Shown here in pieces: positions 46,498 through 56,859 of a stretch of DNA of 64,000 nucleotides. A model generated the notes under the pieces. The model was not told the DNA's origin. It did not search any database and saw nothing but the letters and a program-made list of their open reading frames with translations. This stretch comes from Paraconiothyrium sp. Pb-2020 (Eukaryota; Ascomycota; Dothideomycetes; Pleosporales; Didymosphaeriaceae): positions 5,208,001 to 5,272,000 of the forward strand of contig JAJUBI010000002.1 of NCBI GenBank assembly GCA_022419385.1, read 5' to 3'. The stretch's first letter is position 1, and each line of letters opens with the position of its first letter. The translations under genes and the position numbers were made by a program.

Positions 46498-48216
46498 CTA
46501 TACCTTCTCGACCTTAACGTTGTCACCCTTCTCGTCAGCGCATCGAACCGCTCCGACGCCAACGAATGCATTATCTAACCTCCCTACTTCTTGTCCGGCC
46601 TCCACAGCATCTACTTCCCCGAAAAGCTTGTCCATATGCTCAAGACTGATTCCCTTGGTCTCAGGCAGAATCAACACCACAGATATCAATGCTACCGTGT
46701 TCAACCCGAAAAGTAACCAATAACTGAGTCCTCCTACTCGAGCATTGAACTCAGGCCACGGCTGCGTGATTGCGATGAGAAAGCTAGTCTGTCCAAGCAT
46801 AGAGATACCGAAAGCCTTGTCGCGGACGTGCTGAGGAAAGATTTCGGACGCAATAGTCGGGGCAATAGGGCCATTAGACCAGCAGTAGGTGAGGCCAACA
46901 ATAAATAGCATAGCTACCTCGGCAATCGCGGCGGATCGATTGTTATTATCAGGGAATACTGTCAGTAGCGACGATAAAATGAGTAGCGCGGAGGCCTGGA
47001 TAGCGAAACCCCATATAAGCAGGGTCTTGCGGCCGAAACGGTCCACGGTGAACGTGTTGACGAGGACAATGACTAGTTGCAAGGCGGCCTGAATTCCGTT
47101 GATGGCTAGAGCTTGGCTGCCTGTGTTCCAGCCGAGGGACTCGTAGATGAGAGTGGCATACATCGTGAGGGCAGCGATGCCGCCAACTTGCTGGAGAGCG
47201 GCGGCATAGAAACCATAGCAGAGGCGCTTGATCATGCCTTTGTTTCGAAACAGGCCTCCATAGCCGGATGGCTGGAGCTTTCGATATTCGTGGGCAGCGA
47301 CGATCTCTTGGAATTCCGCTTGTACCCGTGGTTCGCTCGTGGAACCAGATCGGATCTTCGCGAGCAGCTGAAGGGAGTGTTCTGGGTCATTTGGATATCG
47401 CTCGAGGATGTATCGAGGGCTATTGTGCAAGATGTCAGTAGCATATGCAATGTTTTGTTGAAGCCTCATTGGTCGTACCTCTCAGGATAGAAGAAAGACA
47501 TCGCTATGAACCCCAGACCAATGGGAATTTGGATGAAGTTAGAGATGCGCCAGGCGATGTTGTACGGTGAGGTATGGAATGACATTCCATAGCCTGTCCA
47601 GAAGGCAATAAGAGTGCCTAGTTGATATCCAAACTGGCTGACCGTGCCGACAAAAGAACCGCGAAGAGCACGAGGAGCACATTCAGCAACGTACAGGTTG
47701 GTTGCAACATAATTGCAACCGAAACCAAGACCCGTCAATAGGCGTCCCAAGATCAGTACTCCGTAGATATTGGGGACAATCTGAACGACGACGCCAATGA
47801 TCATGATGCAGATACTAATGCGGAGAGCCCACAGTCGCCCGAAACGGGAGGCAAGTTCACCACCGAGCTGTTACACAACGTCAGACAAACACGCGTGGAA
47901 GAAGACAAAACATTGCAGCGTGTCGAAGGAACTAAGCACTTACGAAGAGCTGTGCAAAGCCGGTAGTCGCCCATGGGATGACAGAAATTACGCCTCGACG
48001 ATTAGGTGTGACATGATAGTACTCGTTGAATTGTTTGTCTGCCAAAATAACGGTCATGATGCCAGCGTCATAACCTGTACAAGAATTAGATATCAAAAAA
48101 GCAAATGCGTGAGCTGTCAACCACTTACCATTGAAACATAGAGCGACTATCATACCATAGAGCATGACTGCGCTATAGCGGTCCTCCCGCGGAAGGAATT
48201 TGGCAACGACACCCAT
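46498..48216 (-). CDS. MFS sugar transporter
   Basis: Proton-coupled or facilitative hexose/pentose/oligosaccharide carrier of the plasma membrane. Four exons: complement(join(46498..47419, 47479..47867, 47944..48074, 48129..48216)), 509 residues, all phases consistent. Motifs: GYDAGIMTVILADKQFNEYY in helix 1, GGELASRFGRLWALR (loop 2-3 GRR/K type), YVAECAPRALRGSFVG (the PESPR/E-x6-R side), FFYPESPRYILERYPND after helix 6, QVGGIAALTMYATLIYESLG in helix 7, VDRFGRKTLLIWG in loop 8-9, and LPETKGISLEHMDKLFGE at the end. Twelve helices expected. The promoter carries the same 12-mer and a CGG-N5-CCG site found ahead of the GH127 gene, so arabinose-containing sugars are a likely cargo, by inference. 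Confidence 0.92.
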
Positions 48217-48299
48217 ACTGATGATGATCCACGATATTCTCCAGCGTGTTCAGATGATAGAGACACCTTGTGAACTGTTTCCACGTTATAGCGAACAGA

Positions 48300-48389
48300 A
48301 ATATATATATGCTTGCGTCTGTTGCATACGATCGCCTAGAGCGTCGGATTCCCCGGACTCTCACAAGTATTCTCCTCCACCCCACCGGA
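48300..48389 (-). promoter_or_regulatory. Promoter elements of the sugar transporter
   Basis: Reading away from the start at 48216: an ATATATATAT tract at 48301-48310 (TATA-like, about 85 bases upstream), CGG-N5-CCG at 48345-48355 (CGGATTCCCCG), and CACCCCACCGGA at 48378-48389, identical to a 12-mer in the regulator/GH127 intergenic region. Confidence 0.5.
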
Positions 48390-49671
48390 GCCCAAGACTC
48401 AGGCACCTTGTCGACCAAAGTGGCTCCGGAGGGGGTACTAGCCGTTGCGAGTGTTTCGACGTACGTAATCATCGAGCCACCGCCAACACCGCAGACCCCA
48501 AGCAATGTGACTCCGTCTGTTCAGTATACGGGTAGACTTACAAAGCACAGTATTAACATGTCACAAGCTGCGCAGCACGGAACTGGGATACTCCCTGGAA
48601 TTGGCACGCGATACCTCGAGCTGGATTCAGAATCACGACGATGCAGAGAATCAGCAGATCTTTGGTAAAATGGCGCGTTCTCAACAACACATAGCATTCC
48701 GATAATGCTTGCAGAATATCGAGACAAGGGTGCTTCGGTGATGTTCAACGAGAATGCGGGGTATCCGGTGGTAATTTGACGCGAAGATGGGGAGATTTGG
48801 CGGGGAAGCCTGCATAGATAAGGAACTAGCGAGGAGTCGCACGCCTAAGTAACCAAACCTATCTATCTGGCTTTATGTCTATTATAGCTCGAGGTTCGAT
48901 TCTCTTACTGATTAACGCACCTAATCTTACTAGCTCATATTATGGGCTCTAGGACTCTGTAAAGGAATTGGGACAAAAGTGCAACGCTGTCGCAAACCAA
49001 TAAAATGAATGGGTAACACAATCTACGCTCACACACATATTCCTCTTTTCAACAATACCCGTATGCATAGTAGAGTACTTTCTTCCTGTTTAGTTCAAGT
49101 TTCCCCCTACAAACGGTCCTACTGCTCTAGGGAAGCCAAGAAGCCGCAGTCCGCACAATACGGTTACAATCGCCTTAAGATTAAACAAAGTAGAAGCGTT
49201 CTTCAAAATCATCAGTTCACACAATTGTCCCAATTCGGAACGGCGAGTCCTGGTACGCAACTTCGCGATTTCACCGTACCTGCCTAATCTAGTTCATTCC
49301 ACCCATTTACCGCGTACTAGAGCGACCAGTCTATATGACTAACGGGTGGTGAGCACCCTCCTCCGTGTCCGCGTGCTCTTTTGGTCCCATGACTCAACAG
49401 GAACTCGGTACTTTGTCACTGTTCCAAGTCAGCGCTCAGCGCCAGGGGAAGAGCAGAACGAAGAAAGAACGAGACATGGTAGAGATCTCAACATATGTAA
49501 TCTTGGACCCTAACATTGCTCATCAAACGATACGCATGGATATCTTAGCAGATACACGCTCCCCAACTGCAAATACGACGCAGAACATATTCACGGTCTG
49601 ATTAGTTTATTACCCACTACCTGCGTCTCTCCTCCCCCATGTATTCATCCCCTTCCTTCTCCCACATATCG
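48390..49671. other. Intergenic stretch, partly AT-rich
   Basis: No gene accepted. The frame at 48270-48668 overlaps the promoter elements and has no motif. From 48840 to 49290 the DNA is AT-richer and may be old repeat DNA. A string at 48889-48903 looks like a tRNA T-loop, but no cloverleaf can be drawn. Confidence 0.5.
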
Positions 49672-50690
49672 TCATCGCCGCGCTGCCTGTCCACTCCCTT
49701 CTAATTCCGCCGGTCTACCTCCGTCCAACTCTAGAAGCTCGTGTCCGCCGTGCCCAGGCGCCTCCGCAACATAATCCGCCCGTTTCTCCACTGCTGGCAC
49801 TTCGGCCACAGGAGGCTGCGACATATGGTATGCATTGCTCGTGTACGGATTATCTGTCTCCGATGCCGCTGTGCTCGCAACGGGCGCATGCGCATGCGTT
49901 CCTGCTTTGTGTCTTCGCCATAGAAGAAAAGCAGCTATGCTTGCTAGAGCGAGGCCGCCAAGAACACCAACTACGATGCCGCCTATCGCCCCTCCTGACA
50001 GTCCAGTGGACTTGGGTTGGGAGGTTGAGCTCTCAGACGTGGATGTTGCGCTTGACGTTGCGCTCGATGTAATGCTCGAACTCGCGAGCGAGGCAGTCGT
50101 CGAGGAGGGCGAGATGTCGTCCATGTTGACGGAGTAGAGTGTTGCTGAGGGGCTGGCGGACCGTAACGAGGAGAAGGTCTTGTTCATCGACTCGTTTGTT
50201 GCGTTGACGACTGGATTCGAGGTGGTGGACCAGCAGACGTTGAACTGGGCGTCTATTTCAGTGCACTCCTCGCTTCGAAGTGTCAGCATGGTGTCGCTGG
50301 TCGTTCATATAGGTGGGCTCATTGCGATGAAGACTCGGGGCTGTTCAAGGGCCCTCGCAACTGCGCCGAGAATAGCACTACTTACCGATTTTTTGCACAG
50401 CAAAAATCCGAGCCGTCGCTCTTTTGACACAGCTGTTGACTCGCGGAAGGCCTCTTGTCGTTCCCACATGTCTGGGCAAATCCGGTGCACACCCCGTCAT
50501 TGGGATAGCAACAGTAATACTTGTCGACAGTAAACTCGTGGGCACATATCGCCGGCGGTGTGCAGGAGAAAATCATATCTGGACACGTAAAATTGGTCGC
50601 ATCGCTAGAGAATGCAAGCGTATCGAAATTTGCGAGAACGAGACACGGGCCGGCGAGCACAGCGCATATTTGAAAGAGTGAAGACCCCAT
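49672..50690 (-). CDS. Cysteine-rich type I membrane protein
   Basis: Model: complement(join(49672..50296, 50386..50690)), 309 residues; the splice gives NRDTMLTLRSEEC in phase. Order: signal peptide (1-20, MGSSLFQICAVLAGPCLVLA), an ectodomain with about 15 cysteines (CPDMIFSCTPPAICAHEF; YYCCYPNDGVC; FCCAKNR; EECTEIDAQFNVCW), a long Ser/Thr stalk (about 155-190), one membrane helix (GGAIGGIVVGVLGGLALASI), then AAFLLWRRHK and a cytosolic tail with Pro and Glu. This is the layout of fungal wall-sensor-like proteins (Wsc/Mid2 style), but the cysteine pattern is not that of a WSC domain. Surface location is likely; function unknown. Confidence 0.82.
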
Positions 50691-52535
50691 GCTGGGCGGG
50701 AAGGTAACGACGCGCCGTCAAGTCGAACTGGAAAGAAATAAGGGAACGGAAACAGTGATGGAGAGGGGGAGTTGCGAACAGGACTGCAAGATCAAGATGC
50801 CCGACCGAATCCTGCATGCGTCTGGGTGCCTGAGGCTCGGGAGATGACGTGATTTCTTCTTATTATTATTTTCTCCCTGAAGGCCGCTGCCAAGTGAGCC
50901 CCCATTCGTACGTGAGGTCGAATACCAACCAGCAGACTACCAAACGGGCTACCTCAAAAAGCAGCCCTATGGCGGCTGAAAATAAGCTGCACGCTAGTAA
51001 CTTACATACTAGCGCGAGGGCTTGCCGAAGCATCGCCCCATAAGGCTGGCCCAGCTTACTTGTGCCTGATTGGCGTGGTCGTTCAGATGAAACTCGGCAA
51101 TGCAAAGTGGTCGCTTCGTCGCCTATCAATGTTGACTGGAGAGATACCTAGACGACAAGATTGGTCACGCAATACATACCGCATAAGCCTGCAACGACCA
51201 GGGCTTGCTAGTGAAGACGATGGACTACCACATCCGACACGTCGCCCCCAAATGTTAGGAAGAACCATTTAGGAACTGAAGGCTACCCATCGTTGCGGTC
51301 GAGCGGCAAACCACAACCCTTCTCCTCTTCATGTTAACCCTCGCCCATCCTGCTAGCATCCACGCCGCCGAGATAACCTCGTTACCTGCTATGGGTGGAA
51401 CGTGCCATGCATGCGTCAACTGTATAGTACCCACTAGGGCTATAGCTTTAACACTGATCGATACACCCTCCCAGGAAGAACGGGTGCGTAGTGGCGAATC
51501 CTTACAAGGATATCAGCCCAAATACCTTGTTCAAATTTATAGCTTTTATGGGCCTTTTTTACCGTGCGAAATAGTTTTTGTAGTAGATTATAGTAGATTT
51601 AGCATAGAAAGGATAGAAAGTACCCCTCAAAGGCCGACAAGGAAGATTTAAGCTCATCACACGTTAGAGATACCGCAGCTACGCACCCGTACTTCCTGGG
51701 GAGTGTAGACTCTTACAATCAAGAGCTGAGCTACTAGGAAGCAATGTGATGATAAGATAGCAAAATGTGTAGATCTAGGTCTAGACGAAGGCGTGGTAAT
51801 GTATTTAGTAACCCCCCTACTTAACTGAGCCATGTGTCAATTGTAAAAGTCTACGGGTATTCGCACCCTACAAAAGCAGGTCTTAGTTTCGGCTACTCCA
51901 CAATCCCAGAGGTTGATCAGTATACAAACGTACTTCGGCCTGACTTTCCGTCAGGCCCTGGTAGTTCTTGGTGGAATCGTGCACAGTGATATTGTCGCTT
52001 TCAGTGTAGACAGATTTCCACGATCTTACTAATGTTAAAGTCATATCGCCTTGTAGAGTTTACTATAATAGCGCCTAGCCTGTAGAACAATTATGCAACC
52101 ACTGTATGGATACCTGTCCAAAGCCTTGGTGTCTGACTTTGTTCGGAACTCCGTGAACGCTGATGACGTATCGCAACGGCGCAGGCCGATTAGATAAAAC
52201 GTACGGTGCCCTCGGCGAGTCGTGAGGTGAGGTTATGAAGGCGATGCTGTTGGAGTTTGCGTGGGGTACTGTGTGCAAGCGCGTTCGCGTCGCGCAGTCA
52301 CGTATCGCACCTTCCCCATCTGACACGTCATCCTTCGTTTAACTCCTACGGCACGCTTCCCTCCTTCGTAGTCTACATCAGCGACCTTCACCGAGTTATA
52401 CGACTAGAAAATGGCAGGGTAAATTCAAGGCTAGTGCAGAAATAGACGGGTAAGAATATGGAATTTCATCAATGGGTATCATGCGGCTACGTTCACATCT
52501 TCCTCGCTCTACGCCAGCTTCAATGCCACCTCCTT
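50691..52535. other. Long intergenic stretch (1.8 kb), partly AT-rich
   Basis: The left 250 bases are the promoter of the cysteine-rich protein. 51500-52080 is AT-rich with repeated TAGTAGATT-type strings (around 51580-51605), compatible with mutated repeat DNA. No gene recognised. Confidence 0.5.
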
Positions 52536-53173
52536 TCATGCGCAACATCCGGTCGGCCCTGCAGCAGCAATCGACGACCTCCGCTCATCCTTCTCTTCCC
52601 TGTCGATGGCCTCGAACGGTAACCGCACCACCATCCAATCGCAGAGAAATTTTCCTAGAATGGCGCCCAAGATGATGGAGATGAAGATGAAGCCATTGAA
52701 CGACATGACGATCAACATGAGAATGTACGCAACTCCCAGAGTGATGCCGTGGATGATGGCGCGCACCAGCTGCTGGAGCGAAGTCGCGCGAAATGTGGCG
52801 TAGTGGGTCCCGAGTGTGGCGGCCGGACCGTCGCAGCAATTGGACGGAGCAGCACCAGCGAGAGCTCCCTGCTGGATGCGCAGCTGGCGCTGGAATTGCC
52901 GGAGAAGAAACGCATCCCATTCAGAGCTCAGCCGGCGGAGGAATTCGAGGGCGACAACCAGCAGGGCGGCGCCGATGCAGCTTGCTGCGAACATGGCGTT
53001 GTTCTTGATGTGCCAGGAGCCGGCGAGGATGCACGAGTCGACGATGCGCCAGTTCCAGAGCATCTACCGTCCGTTAGCAAAGGCCGATGGGGTTGAGGAA
53101 GACTTTATCTCACCTCCATCTGGCACTCGCCGGCGCCCATGACCGTGGCGGTGGAACTGTGGCCGTGCGACAT
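52536..53173 (-). CDS. Copper transporter, Ctr family
   Basis: Homotrimeric channel-like carrier for Cu(I). Model: complement(join(52536..53063, 53114..53173)), 195 residues. The first exon encodes a short N-tail with His and Met (MSHGHSSTATVMGAGECQME), then MLWNWRIVDSCILAGSWHI. Helix 1 follows at NNAMFAASCIGAALLVVALEFL. Helix 2 has the copper filter as MLIVM (Met-x3-Met), and helix 3 the GxxxG packing motif in ILGAILGKFLCDW. Cysteine-rich end (GPTGCCA). Closest to the Ctr3/Ctr2-like fungal group with few N-terminal Met motifs. It is divergent from a ferric/cupric reductase, the enzyme class that produces Cu(I), and the two probably share regulation. Confidence 0.9.
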
Positions 53174-53583
53174 TGTAGAAGTGTAGCGTGAAGGAGAGGT
53201 CTGATGTCGAGGTCTTGGTTCAGCAGCGGCCTGACGGCTTACCCGTCCCAGGGACCGCGACGACGATATACATATCCACAGCGCGCGCAATCGTGCGCAG
53301 GCGCTGTGGATATCGCAAACGTCCAAGACTTTCGATGTATAGAAACAGTGGGGGAACTTGCTCAAACGCACGCGCACTTGCCGGAAACACGTTAAATCCC
53401 GCCTCGCACCCCGCTGGCCAGACGCTTGGCACCGCGCACTTTGTCAGTGTCGAGCTTGAAACACGAGAGCAATTATTCGGCAGCCGGCACCATGGCCACG
53501 TTATATACAACCATGGCGCGCCTGTATCCGGAGAGCAGCAGTCGCCGCCAATCTTCGCGCAGCCATTTGATCGTCCCACCAAC
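53174..53583. promoter_or_regulatory. Shared divergent promoter of copper transporter and reductase
   Basis: 410 bases between the two start codons. It contains the hairpin described separately, and TTGCTC cores at 53358-53363 and, inverted, at 53467-53472, which recall the copper-response element TTTGCTC bound by yeast Mac1. That match is short and could be chance. Confidence 0.5.
53272..53313. repeat. Long near-perfect hairpin in the divergent promoter
   Basis: Left arm ATATCCACAGCGC (53272-53284) is the exact reverse complement of 53301-53313. Inside, GCGCA (53285-53289) pairs with TGCGC (53294-53298) across a four-base ATCG loop; only the AG at 53299-53300 is unpaired. This gives an 18-base-pair stem over 42 bases, with flanks that do not pair. 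Confidence 0.85.
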
Positions 53584-55626
53584 ATGGCCGACCTGAAGGT
53601 TCTGACTGCCCGACAACACATTCAAAACCAATCCGCCGCCTCCGTTGTCGAACCGCACTGGGGTTATGCCGACCGCGTCGTGCCCTGTGTCAACGATGCG
53701 GGATCCTGCAAGTATCTCGACGTTGTGTATGCGGCTCACGACCTGGGCATGTACTACACCGGCATCATTTGGGCGACCATCGGCGGCATTCTCATCCTCT
53801 GGGCCATCGGACGACACTTTCTACGCGCACACCCATCAGGCGTCGCACTTCCGGAGAGGTTCGCAGAAGACGTGAACAAAAGACGGAATGCGATCCAACG
53901 CTTCTCCGCAGCTGTCCCTACCTATGCGCGCCAGTATCTGCTCCCAGATGCCAGCCGGTTCATTTTCGGCCGGGTCACGCGCACCCAGGTCCTCACTTTG
54001 ATCACTCTTGTTGGCTACCTCACTGTCTGGTCGTTTGTAGGCATTGGCTGGGGCACCTGGGTCACACCCGTCAAGAACAGCCCTGGCGTCTACAACACAC
54101 GAAGCAGCATCGGCCCGTTCGCGGATCGAGTAGGTGTCATTGCCTATGCTTTGACTCCGCTCTCCATCATGCTCTCAAGCCGCGAGTCCATCCTTTCACT
54201 CGTCACGGGTCTCCCTTACCAGAGCTTCAACTTTCTCCACCGCTGGCTGGGTTACGTCATCTTTCTCCAGTCATCAATTCACACCATTGGCTGGTGCGTT
54301 GTAGAATTGCGACTGTACCAACCCCAGCCCAAAGTTGGCCTTGCCTGGATCAAACAGCTCTACATGATCTGGGGTGTAGTCGCCATGATCTTGCTTCTGC
54401 TACTTGTTGTACTGTCCACACCCTGGGGAATCCGCGCGACCGGCTATGAGGCGTTCCGCAAGTTGCACTACGTTCTAGCCATGGTATATATCGGCGCCTG
54501 CTGGGGCCACTGGGAGCAGCTCAAGGTCTTCCTGATTCCGGGTCTGGTGGTCTGGCTCCTCGACCGCGCTATTCGCCTAGGCAGGACTGCTCTGCTGCAC
54601 TACAACTTCCTTCCTTCTGGCCACATGGGTTTCCGCGCGGCACCCGCAGACATCACCTTCTTCAAGGACGAGATCAACGGCGACGTTGTTCGTCTCGACT
54701 TCGATCACCCCCAGGATGCGTGGTCCGTGGGACAGCATTTCTACATCATGTTTCCCGAAGGCAGCATCTGGCAGTCGCATCCTTTCACGCCGCTCAGTCT
54801 CCCCGTATTCGGAGCAGCGACCCAAAAGCATTCCTACATCTTCCGCGCCAAAGGAGGCGAAACCCGCAAAATCGCCGAACTCTCCGCCAAGCGCTCTGCT
54901 CGCGCCGCCGACCCGCAAGAATCCCACGAAGGCCTCATGGGCAACGCCAGGCTCTCCGTCGTCCTCCAAGGCCCCTACGGCGAACAAACAATGCGCGACC
55001 TCGCCTCCGACTCCAACATCCTCTGCATCGCCGGCGGCACCGGCATCACCTACGTCCTCCCCGTCCTTCTCGACCTCGCCTCGAAGCCGCAGAACCGCGA
55101 CCGCAAGATTTCGCTCGTGTGGGTAATCCGGCACCGCGGCGACATCGACTGGGTCGCCCCCGAGCTCGCCATCCTCAAGCAAAAGTGCCGCAATCTGCGC
55201 GCAGGCATGCACATTTACGTGACGCGCGCAGCAGAAGACCACCACCACGAGCCGTCCGTGCCAACCGCCAGCGAAAAAGCCGTCGAGACGCCGTGCTCGC
55301 CGACGAAAGAAATCACGCCCGTCGCCGTCGCCAGGTCGTCGGATTCCTCCGCTGTGTCGGTGAGCTCTGCGCTGAGCGTGCACGGCGTGTCCAAGTCGGA
55401 ACTTCACCTCGACCATATGCAAGCGCGGCCGGATCTCAAGATGATAGTGGAGGACTTTGTAGCGAGCACCGTGAGGGGGAGGACGGATGTGTTTGCGTCT
55501 GGCCCGGGTGGCTTGATCAGCGATCTTCGGAGCATAGTTGCTAGCGCGAACGGTGGAGCGGAGGTGTGGAAGGGCGACGAGAGGCGGGATGTGAGGCTCA
55601 CTTGTGATGATCGGTTAGAGTGGTAG
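53584..55626 (+). CDS. Ferric/cupric reductase transmembrane component (FRE family)
   Basis: Plasma-membrane flavocytochrome that reduces extracellular Fe(III) or Cu(II) with NADPH. Single exon, 680 residues from the ATG at 53584; the frame is open further upstream but that part is promoter-like. N-terminal extracellular Cys pair (CVNDAGSC), then helices including IIWATIGGILILWAIG, and the haem domain with paired histidines in LHRWLGYVIFLQSSIHTIGW and LHYVLAMVYIGACWGHWEQL. The FAD domain has GQHFYIMFPEGSIWQSHPFT (HPFT motif), and the NADPH domain has IAGGTGITYVLPVL and DVFASGPGGLI. A Ser-rich loop (about 545-610) interrupts the NADPH domain. Ends DDRLEW. Divergent partner of the copper transporter. 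Confidence 0.93.
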   Translation: MADLKVLTARQHIQNQSAASVVEPHWGYADRVVPCVNDAGSCKYLDVVYAAHDLGMYYTGIIWATIGGILILWAIGRHFLRAHPSGVALPERFAEDVNKRRNAIQRFSAAVPTYARQYLLPDASRFIFGRVTRTQVLTLITLVGYLTVWSFVGIGWGTWVTPVKNSPGVYNTRSSIGPFADRVGVIAYALTPLSIMLSSRESILSLVTGLPYQSFNFLHRWLGYVIFLQSSIHTIGWCVVELRLYQPQPKVGLAWIKQLYMIWGVVAMILLLLLVVLSTPWGIRATGYEAFRKLHYVLAMVYIGACWGHWEQLKVFLIPGLVVWLLDRAIRLGRTALLHYNFLPSGHMGFRAAPADITFFKDEINGDVVRLDFDHPQDAWSVGQHFYIMFPEGSIWQSHPFTPLSLPVFGAATQKHSYIFRAKGGETRKIAELSAKRSARAADPQESHEGLMGNARLSVVLQGPYGEQTMRDLASDSNILCIAGGTGITYVLPVLLDLASKPQNRDRKISLVWVIRHRGDIDWVAPELAILKQKCRNLRAGMHIYVTRAAEDHHHEPSVPTASEKAVETPCSPTKEITPVAVARSSDSSAVSVSSALSVHGVSKSELHLDHMQARPDLKMIVEDFVASTVRGRTDVFASGPGGLISDLRSIVASANGGAEVWKGDERRDVRLTCDDRLEW

Positions 55627-55700
55627 TTTCATACTTGTGATATTCTTTGATACCCCAAATGCATGTTTTTTACTTACCAAATTGATCGATTCGGAGTGGT

Positions 55701-56187
55701 GTGTTGTGGTGGAGGCGGGATGAGAATGGCGTAGGACGTGTCGTCAGGACAGCATATATGGCTGCCTTTATTGTGGCTGAGGGTATGAGTGTAATGGATG
55801 CTGTCCATCATGGCGTTCGTGAATGGCGAGACGCACGTACGTTTTCTCCTTACCTAGCTAACCCTGAACTCCGATGTGAATTTTCTTTACAAAGATCTCC
55901 CAGAGGCCGAGCAGCGACACTGGACGTCGCAGCTACTGAGTCAGGACATGGTGACCTTCCACGAAAGAACAACAGCAGCTAGCTGGCGAACAGTTTCTAC
56001 GAGCTACCTGCTCTGTGAGAATGACCTGGCCATACCAGCAGCATTACAAGAGCACGTGATTCGAGGTGCTGAGGAGGCTGGTGCGGAGATTGAAGTTACA
56101 CGACTCAAGTGTGGTCATAGGCCATTCCTCAGTAAGCCAGATGAGACGGTCAAATGGCTTAGGAAGGTTGCCGGAGAGAAGTTGTAG
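55701..56187 (+). pseudogene. C-terminal fragment of an alpha/beta hydrolase
   Basis: Two exon-like pieces. The first (from 55701) reads GVGRVVRTAYMAAFIVAEG, then MSVMDAVHHGVREWRDA. After a GTACGT donor near 55838, the second (about 55880-56187) reads FLYKDLPEAEQRHWTSQL, then SYLLCENDLAIPAALQEHVI and CGHRPFLSKPDETVKWLRKVAGE. This is the lid and C-terminal part of the fungal alpha/beta-hydrolase family that contains EstT/SDR-like esterases, including the acid loop (ENDLAIP) and the catalytic histidine (CGH). The N-terminal half, with the nucleophile elbow, is missing; the reductase gene ends just 75 bases upstream. A truncated gene copy is the simplest reading. Confidence 0.65.
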
Positions 56188-56859
56188 ACGAGGTCATTTA
56201 GAAAGCTTCAGAAACATACCCTAAAGCTTGAGTCAATGAGAGAGAAGAGGCGGTAAGCAAGGGTAATTCGATCGAGGTGGTAGATGACGAAGATTGAAGT
56301 TAAAGCTTTAGTTAAGCTTATGCGTCCTAGTAACGACACAAGGGTACGATGGAAATCATTGATAGTGTTGCTGGTAATCGAATTAAACCGATCAATATTG
56401 CTTTGTTCGTGGTACTCGTGGCGAGCGATGAGCTCGTCGTGCAGCGTCTGATCGGTGGCTTGGGGGCGATTTAATCGCTCGACCAATGGAAGTGAGCATC
56501 CAGCATTTGGTCTTAAGTACATACTATGTTCAAGCAGATAGTGCCGGATTAGGTAACACTTGCGAAAGCCCTGGAAATATGCCATCGTATGATTGGTCCG
56601 TAGCACCATCCGCCGAGCATTTTAGGCAGCAGTAAACTCGAAACCCCATCCTTCCCAGAGATAATCATAGTGAATTATACACATGAGACCTGGGATAGGC
56701 TTTACCTCCCTGCCGCTTCGCTACGATTCTTGCTTTCGCGTTGGGGTCGAACATCGGCTGTGCATCTATGGGTGTCATCGGTCACTATGCAGCCTGCCGC
56801 ATATTCCACCCCTTCAATGAGGACATAAGCTCTCTGATTCGGAACATCTTTTCGCAAAC
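56188..56859. other. Intergenic stretch, no gene recognised
   Basis: Between the hydrolase fragment and the ankyrin gene. Frames on the minus strand have no motif. Confidence 0.5.

Noticed and set aside
48885..48910. GAGGTTCGATTCTC, similar to a tRNA T-arm and loop
   Set aside because: The stem does not pair over five bases and no D-arm, anticodon arm or acceptor stem fits around it.
54577..55422. Long open frame (281 codons) on the minus strand
   Set aside because: It is a mirror of the reductase gene's GC-rich coding strand; the plus-strand protein has full FAD and NADPH motifs.
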